36,808 nucleotides of DNA, taken from contig NZ_SMKA01000055.1 in the NCBI RefSeq assembly GCF_004348455.1, positions 1-36,808 of the forward strand. Direction: 5' to 3'. Below are positions 32,504 through 36,808 of this stretch, piece after piece. The position numbers and the translations under genes were made by a program. The notes below the pieces were generated by a model. It saw only the letters and a list, made by a program, of their open reading frames with translations, searched no databases and had not been told where the DNA came from. Position 1 is the stretch's first letter. Every line of letters starts with the position of its first letter. This stretch comes from Kribbella albertanoniae (GTDB lineage: Bacteria > Actinomycetota > Actinomycetes > Propionibacteriales > Kribbellaceae).

Positions 32504-32525
32504 TTCCGTCCAAAGCTGGACGGAA
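32504..32525. promoter_or_regulatory. 8-bp dyad between Crp-like and cyclase-like genes
   Basis: TTCCGTCC (32504-32511) and GGACGGAA (32518-32525) are exact reverse complements around a 6-base spacer in the 101-base gap between the two genes. It could be an operator or a weak intrinsic terminator separating two transcripts. Its size and spacer fit a Crp-type dimer site, but the sequence is not the E. coli consensus. Confidence 0.45.
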
Positions 32526-32589
32526 CGCGGCTTCGATCGCCGGGATGCTCGTAGCCAGGTTGCTGAAACAGTGAAAGGAAGGACTTGCG

Positions 32590-33372
32590 ATGGAACGCGA
32601 TTGGGAGCCTCTGCCGCCTTACCGCGCCGTTCTGGCGGTCGACGCGCGCAACTTCAGCCCGCTGAACAGCGCGGGCCAGCGCGCAGTCAATGCTGGCATC
32701 CAGGAGGTGCTGGCTCAGACACTAGCGACGATCGGCATGGAAGCCGATTGGCGGCATCACACCTTCGGGCAGCACACCGGTGACGGCTATGTGGGCGGGC
32801 TCGACCCCATCCTGCTACCTGGTCTGGTCGGAAGCTTCCCCGAAGCTCTGTCAAGCGCGCTGCGGGGGTGGCGGTCGGACTACCTGGACGATCTGCAGTT
32901 GCGCGTCAGCGTCCATGTTGGTCCGCTCGATGACACCGGCATCGGCGACCCGATGGTCCACACTCACCGTCTGCTAGACGAGGATCTGCTCAGGAAGTTG
33001 CTAGACCGAGCCGATCCAAAGGTCACCAACACCGCAGTCATCATTTCGGACCGCGTCTATGAGGACGTCTTCAGAAGTGGCGCATCGACCGGCAAGACGG
33101 TCGCCGGTCACTACCTGCAAAGAATTGCCAAGGTAAAGACGTTCGAGCGTCCTGCCTGGATACATGTCCCTGGTCTGGACTGGCAACTCGTTGATCCGGC
33201 ACTGCTGGAGACGCGCCCATCGTCTGCTCCTCCCGAGGACGACGCACCGAGTACCTCATCTCCGGACCACCTCCCTGCACCGGCCAACATCGCCTTCCAC
33301 CAACACGGCGATGGCCAGCAGGCGCAGGGATACCAAGTGACTGCCCATTTCACAGGAGGCCGCAATGACTAG
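32590..33372 (+). CDS. Class III nucleotidyl-cyclase-like protein
   Basis: A 260-residue protein. Residues about 10-195 have the class III cyclase layout: the first metal aspartate D18 in YRAVLAVDARNFS, then a helix (GQRAVNAGIQEVLAQTL) and the second metal aspartate D65 in the GDG loop (HTGDGYVGG). After it come LQLRVSVHVGPL, R127 in VHTHRLLDE and TAVIISDRVYEDVF, which matches the usual 'iliS..vy' strand. The asparagine usually found four residues before that arginine is a valine here, so activity needs testing. From about 210 there is a proline-serine linker and a tail ANIAFHQHGDGQQAQGYQV. AAAGGAAGG is 7 bases before the ATG. It overlaps the STAND-like gene by 8 bp. Similar actinobacterial cyclase-like proteins exist with unknown activity. 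Confidence 0.7.
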   Translation: MERDWEPLPPYRAVLAVDARNFSPLNSAGQRAVNAGIQEVLAQTLATIGMEADWRHHTFGQHTGDGYVGGLDPILLPGLVGSFPEALSSALRGWRSDYLDDLQLRVSVHVGPLDDTGIGDPMVHTHRLLDEDLLRKLLDRADPKVTNTAVIISDRVYEDVFRSGASTGKTVAGHYLQRIAKVKTFERPAWIHVPGLDWQLVDPALLETRPSSAPPEDDAPSTSSPDHLPAPANIAFHQHGDGQQAQGYQVTAHFTGGRND

Positions 33373-35461
33373 CGATGGAACGAGCATCGATCGCCACAGC
33401 GACCCGGGCATGTATCAACCGCCACCATCTGAGGCAGGGCCGCTGCCCCAAACCGACGGCACCACCACCACTCAGGCGGCATCACCAGAGGAGCCAGAAG
33501 TGGCGCATGGTGCGGCGGACTCTGACCTCCCTACACCAGCCCAGCCCGCATCCGGGCATCACCTCGTCCAGCGGGTCAGTGACTCTGCTACCGCGCTCCA
33601 AGCCTTCAACATGGAGGTGCACTACTGGACGAGCGAGTTCGTCAGGCCGACGCGGATTGCCTCGACCGAGATCGAGCCGTACCTCGGCGATGGCTTTGTC
33701 AGCCCAGTGGGTGAGGATCCGCCGCCTGCCGGTGCACAGTTCAGCCTCGCTCTCCGACAACTGTCGAACGACGGCATGGTGGTCCTTGTTGCTCGGCCGG
33801 GGACCGGACGGCGATCACTCGCCTTACGGCTGTTGGCTCAGGGATCGTTCATGGCGACATCGCCCGAGATCTACGAGCTGGAAGCTCAGTGGACGACGCC
33901 GAACGCCGAGTTGCTGCCGGAACAGGGGCGGCGCTTCATCCTTGATCTGTCCAGCGGACCGGCTCAGCAGCGATCGGCTGCCTTCTGCCGGAGACTTGTG
34001 GAATACGGAACCAGGATGAGGACTAGCGGACGGCGGCTCGTCGTACTACTCCCAGCCCGGGAGCGTCTGCTGCCCGCAGATGAAGCACTGAAGCCCTATA
34101 TGGTCGACGTGACACCGCCAGATGCAAAGCAGGTGGTCGCCCGATACCTAGGACGCAATAGGCCAGAGTGCCTCTCGTCCCTCGAGTCCAGCGAGTACCA
34201 GCCGACCTGGGATGCGCGCCCAACGGGCGCGGAGGCAATCCGCCTCGCGACGACCATCTCCGACGCCAAGGATCCAACGCCTGCGAAGGTCCTGGAGGAG
34301 TACACCGGTTGGAAGGATCACATTGCCGACCTGCTCGCACTCAAAGGCAAGACCTGGCAGGGAAGTCGGCTCGAGGCCCGAGCGATGATCTGGTCCGCGG
34401 CTTTGCTGGACGGCGGCCGCCTCGACTCCGTCCTCCGCGCAGCCGACGCGTTGCTGGACAGATTCGGCATAGAGCGTGGACCGGCTGACGTCCTCGGCGG
34501 ACCGACGTCCACCGAGCGCCGAGAAGCAGCCAGCCTTGAACTCAGTCTGACGGGCGTGTTTCACGATCGAGCGAAGCACGGACTTCCCACTGCCATCCTT
34601 CAAAATCTCATGGACGAGTTCTCGACCGAGAAGACAACGATTGTCGAGTGGGCTACCTCGGTCGCGGCAGACCGAACAATCGCGAATGAGGACGCACAGC
34701 GAGCAGCCCGAACCCTCCTTTCGCTCGGCTTGAGCCGGAACGACTCCACGATCATCAGGACGCTCAGCACCGGTCTGACCGAAACCCGCATAGACCTGGC
34801 AGTCGAGGTCCTGACAGAGGCAGCGCTCGACACGCAGACGGGTGCGTTCACCCGAAGCATGCTCTACAACTGGGCCTCATCACCTGCCCAGCGGAACCTG
34901 GTTGCTGCCGTCTGCGGGGGCCGGCTGGGAGTCGAGCGGCCCGACATTGCTCTGACCCGATTGTGGAGGACGTCCGACCTAAGCTCGGTCGACAACCAGG
35001 CGTTGATCGATGCCTTCAGCACCTTGATCGACAGGCGAGCCTCAGTGGTTCTTGAGGCATTGAGAGCGTGGCTCAAGACCAAGGTGCAAGACGCCAAGAC
35101 TCTTGGTGCCGTGCTTGCGATCGCTTCCAGCGACAACGGTTCCGCGTTCCTCCTCGGCAACTTGCGCGATCCCGACATCGGCCCCGGCTTGCGACACGTC
35201 TGGCAAGACTTGTTGAAGCAAAGAGAGATCAGCGAAGCGGTCCGTCGTGTAGTCACTCACTGGTGCGACCTCGTCTCCCGAGGCGAACTCCCAGACGAGG
35301 AAGTCCTCGACTTTCTCTCCGATGTGTACGCGCCAGGTATCCAGGGCAGTGAAACGCTGTTCCACGCCGAGAACGAATTCCTGAACTCATTCCGAGGTCA
35401 GATTCTAGCTCGCTCGATCCAGAAAGTTGTCGGGCAGCGGGACATTCCCGAGGCCGGCTGA
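33365..35461 (+). CDS. STAND-like protein with degenerate Walker A and helical-repeat C-terminus
   Basis: A 698-residue protein whose start overlaps the end of the cyclase-like gene (AGGAGG 5 bases before ATG 33365). Residues 1-80 are a disordered acidic, proline-rich stretch. At about 138-155 lies GMVVLVARPGTGRRSLALRLL, a Walker A loop with arginine in place of the catalytic lysine. Then comes a strand RRFILDLSSG, a helix (CRRLVEYGTRM) and RRLVVLLPARERLLP, which resembles the sensor strand of STAND ATPases. From about 330 to the end it is alpha-helical with ARM/HEAT-like character (for example LDSVLRAADALLDRFG, IRTLSTGLTETRIDLAVEVL, RASVVLEALRAWLKT). No effector domain is recognised. ATP binding may be lost or weak. 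The family was not identified. Confidence 0.65.
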   Translation: MTSDGTSIDRHSDPGMYQPPPSEAGPLPQTDGTTTTQAASPEEPEVAHGAADSDLPTPAQPASGHHLVQRVSDSATALQAFNMEVHYWTSEFVRPTRIASTEIEPYLGDGFVSPVGEDPPPAGAQFSLALRQLSNDGMVVLVARPGTGRRSLALRLLAQGSFMATSPEIYELEAQWTTPNAELLPEQGRRFILDLSSGPAQQRSAAFCRRLVEYGTRMRTSGRRLVVLLPARERLLPADEALKPYMVDVTPPDAKQVVARYLGRNRPECLSSLESSEYQPTWDARPTGAEAIRLATTISDAKDPTPAKVLEEYTGWKDHIADLLALKGKTWQGSRLEARAMIWSAALLDGGRLDSVLRAADALLDRFGIERGPADVLGGPTSTERREAASLELSLTGVFHDRAKHGLPTAILQNLMDEFSTEKTTIVEWATSVAADRTIANEDAQRAARTLLSLGLSRNDSTIIRTLSTGLTETRIDLAVEVLTEAALDTQTGAFTRSMLYNWASSPAQRNLVAAVCGGRLGVERPDIALTRLWRTSDLSSVDNQALIDAFSTLIDRRASVVLEALRAWLKTKVQDAKTLGAVLAIASSDNGSAFLLGNLRDPDIGPGLRHVWQDLLKQREISEAVRRVVTHWCDLVSRGELPDEEVLDFLSDVYAPGIQGSETLFHAENEFLNSFRGQILARSIQKVVGQRDIPEAG

Positions 35462-35462
35462 C

Positions 35463-36167
35463 ATGCGTCTGGGCCGCTCCAAGCGTCGCCGGTTCGAGTT
35501 CAGCACCGAGCTCGCCTCCCGGCTAGAAGGCGTTGTCTTCCGAGCCATCGGTCAGATCGTGGTTGACGTGTCCGAAGAATCTGCGCGTGTTGACTGGGCA
35601 GCCACAGAGGCAGCTGCCCAATCAACACTGGACGCGGTCGCAGTTCCTGTGACCAGGGCATGTTCGCCGCTGAGCACCCACGTCGCGCAACTGCAACTGT
35701 CAGCGCACCTTGCCAAACGAAGGCCCGTGCATGGTTCGGCAGGAACGTTCATGACCGCTCACTGCCGGATCACGCTCAGCCCAGAAGACGAGCGTCGTAC
35801 CCGGATCTTCTACGACACGGTCCGTTCCGAGCAGCTCCAGGTCGCCATCGACCGCGAGCGCTTGGGCTATCTGCGAGAAGTCCTGGAGGATCCGAAGCTT
35901 GCTCGTCTCTGGTGGCTCGACCGGCACGAGGACCAGGTAGCCGCCATGACATGGGAGGAATTCGACAACACCATCCTGGCCGAGCTGGCATCTACGGACG
36001 AGTCCGTCTCCAGAGCTGAGCGAGTCGCACGCACGATCACCCAGGTATTCGAGGAGCTTGCCTCCAACCAAGCTAAGCAAACACAGTTCCTCGAACTCAC
36101 GGAAAAGGTCGTCAAGATCATGGGCTGGTCTCAACTCAGCGAAGAGCCAGAACCCCCGAGTGAATAG
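35463..36167 (+). CDS. Unrecognised cytoplasmic protein at the end of the cyclase operon
   Basis: A 234-residue protein starting one base after the stop of the STAND-like gene (TGACATG). It has a basic N-terminus (MRLGRSKRRRFEF), no membrane helix and no signal. The first 110 residues look like a mixed alpha/beta domain (ELASRLEGVVFRAIGQIVVDV, then a strand-rich FMTAHCRITLSPEDERR), followed by long helices (EQLQVAIDRERLGYLREVL and VFEELASNQAKQTQFLELTEK), possibly a coiled coil. I do not recognise it. The tight spacing implies it works together with the STAND-like and cyclase-like proteins. Confidence 0.7.
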   Translation: MRLGRSKRRRFEFSTELASRLEGVVFRAIGQIVVDVSEESARVDWAATEAAAQSTLDAVAVPVTRACSPLSTHVAQLQLSAHLAKRRPVHGSAGTFMTAHCRITLSPEDERRTRIFYDTVRSEQLQVAIDRERLGYLREVLEDPKLARLWWLDRHEDQVAAMTWEEFDNTILAELASTDESVSRAERVARTITQVFEELASNQAKQTQFLELTEKVVKIMGWSQLSEEPEPPSE

Positions 36168-36564
36168 ACTTGTCGCTGTGCGGATCCGTGACATCCGGGT
36201 TGAATTGCCACCAGTCCGCACACCCAGAACTCGATACTCCGGCAGGGCCAGTCCCCATGGCCTCCGGACCACGATGGATCTGCCAGCGTCCCCCTGCCAG
36301 ACGCTCCGCGCTGACTCGTTCCTGCCATCCCGCACCAGTTAGCTGTAAGGCCTATCCCTCCGACATGGTGCCACTGGGGTGAGAGGTTCAGATCAACCAA
36401 TTTCTGAGCGGCCTGACCTCACCGTCCTCCGGGTGCTCGGGACTAGCTCGCTGCCGTCGTACGAAATTCTAGGAGAGGTTGTTAGCAGTGGGCGTGGGGC
36501 CGTGCGCCGAAGCACGCCTGGTGCGCGCCGCGCTTGCAACCGAGCCTCCAGGAGGATCCGGGAG
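36168..36564. other. Intergenic region of 397 bases
   Basis: I see no supported gene here. Frames open at 36379 and 36479 give low-complexity basic peptides that overlap the antisense end of the EamA gene and are rejected. The run AGGAGAG at about 36470 looks like a ribosome site but is not followed by a believable protein. Confidence 0.45.
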
Positions 36565-36808
36565 CTATTCGCGGCGGGCTTGGAGGATGACTGCTATCAG
36601 GAGTGTGGCTGCGCCGGTGAGGGTGAGGGGGGTTAGGTGTTCGTTGAAGGCTAGGACGCCTATTAGGGCGGCTAGGAGGGGTTCGACTAGGGCTATGACT
36701 GCGGCGGTGGAGGCTTGGATGGTTTTTAGGCCTTGGTAGAAGGCGGTGTAGGCGAGGGCGGTGGGGACTAGGCCGAAGTAGGCGATTAGGGGCCAGGTGG
36801 ATGGGGTT
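36565..36808 (-). CDS. EamA-family (DMT) transporter, C-terminal part, truncated by window edge
   Basis: Reverse-strand reading from the window edge gives 80 codons ending at a TAG (36565-36567). The pattern WPLIAYFGLVPTALAYTAFY, QASTAAVIALVEPLLAALIG, NEHLTPLTLTGAATLLIAV and a final ARRE is the last three to four membrane helices of the EamA/RhaT drug-metabolite transporter family, including the hallmark ...VEPLLAALIG...E.L. The substrate is unknown. Its codon use is striking: many CTA and ATA codons, unlike most genes in the window. The start lies beyond base 36808. Confidence 0.85.
   Translation of the reverse strand, partial: TPSTWPLIAYFGLVPTALAYTAFYQGLKTIQASTAAVIALVEPLLAALIGVLAFNEHLTPLTLTGAATLLIAVILQARRE

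Noticed and set aside
36379..36739. Short plus-strand frames near the right edge
   Set aside because: They overlap the EamA gene antisense and encode low-complexity basic peptides with no support.

Overview
The window is high-GC DNA with Shine-Dalgarno starts, frequent GTG/TTG starts and dense, often divergent or convergent gene pairs, so it is from an actinobacterium. The octamer GTACGGCG (or CGCCGTAC) is strongly over-represented in the first 21 kb. I associate that habit, together with MmyB-type XRE regulators beside SDR genes and many small membrane proteins, with Nocardioidaceae such as Kribbella. The genus is a guess; the phylum is solid. I saw no rRNA, tRNA, CRISPR array or IS element.

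Layout. 0-1.5 kb is mostly non-coding with structured DNA (a 33-bp inverted repeat, three 72-bp tandem repeats, several dyads) around one MerR-like regulator. 1.5-8.9 kb holds ordinary accessory metabolism: a PQ-rich membrane-anchored protein with a GT39-type glycosyltransferase, a DoxX-like protein, an SDR divergent from its probable MmyB-type regulator, a TetR/DHA2 efflux pair with a visible operator, and a DUF2269-like protein. 8.9-18.2 kb holds a Tat-exported glycosidase-like protein with a DNRLRE module, a frameshifted TPR gene, a tiny secreted protein, small membrane proteins, an RBBP9-type hydrolase divergent from an Lrp/AsnC regulator, an inositol-monophosphatase-like protein, a CSP41-like SDR and an NsdA-like regulator.

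18.2-20.7 kb is a polymorphic toxin cassette. A chain of small, closely packed ORFs leads to a WXG100-sized helical protein, a toxin with a C-terminal SCP1.201/DddA-like cytidine deaminase domain, and an Imm1-type immunity protein. 20.7-23.2 kb has a GNAT acetyltransferase, a HAD hydrolase gene with two compensating frameshifts and an S66 (LD-carboxypeptidase/MccF-like) peptidase.

23.3-36.2 kb looks like a defence or conflict island. In order it has a large low-GC SF1 helicase with an unfamiliar N-terminus, a convergent TcmP / three-Cys-motif (Gp37/Gp68, DUF5131) pair, a MazG-like pyrophosphohydrolase, a PD-(D/E)xK nuclease-DUF2075 helicase, and then a run of five genes. These encode a Pycsar-effector-like membrane protein, a Crp/Fnr-type cyclic-nucleotide-binding regulator (start overlapping the effector stop), a class III nucleotidyl-cyclase-like protein, a STAND-like protein with a degenerate Walker A (overlapping the cyclase gene) and a further unknown protein one base later. 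The host-signature octamer nearly disappears in this region, consistent with foreign origin. The window ends in the C-terminus of an EamA transporter on the minus strand.

The two best candidates for a notable system are the DddA-like toxin cassette and the five-gene cyclase/effector/Crp/STAND-like cluster. The second is the less familiar one: it puts a cyclic-nucleotide-responsive transcription factor and a STAND-like protein into a Pycsar-like setting.
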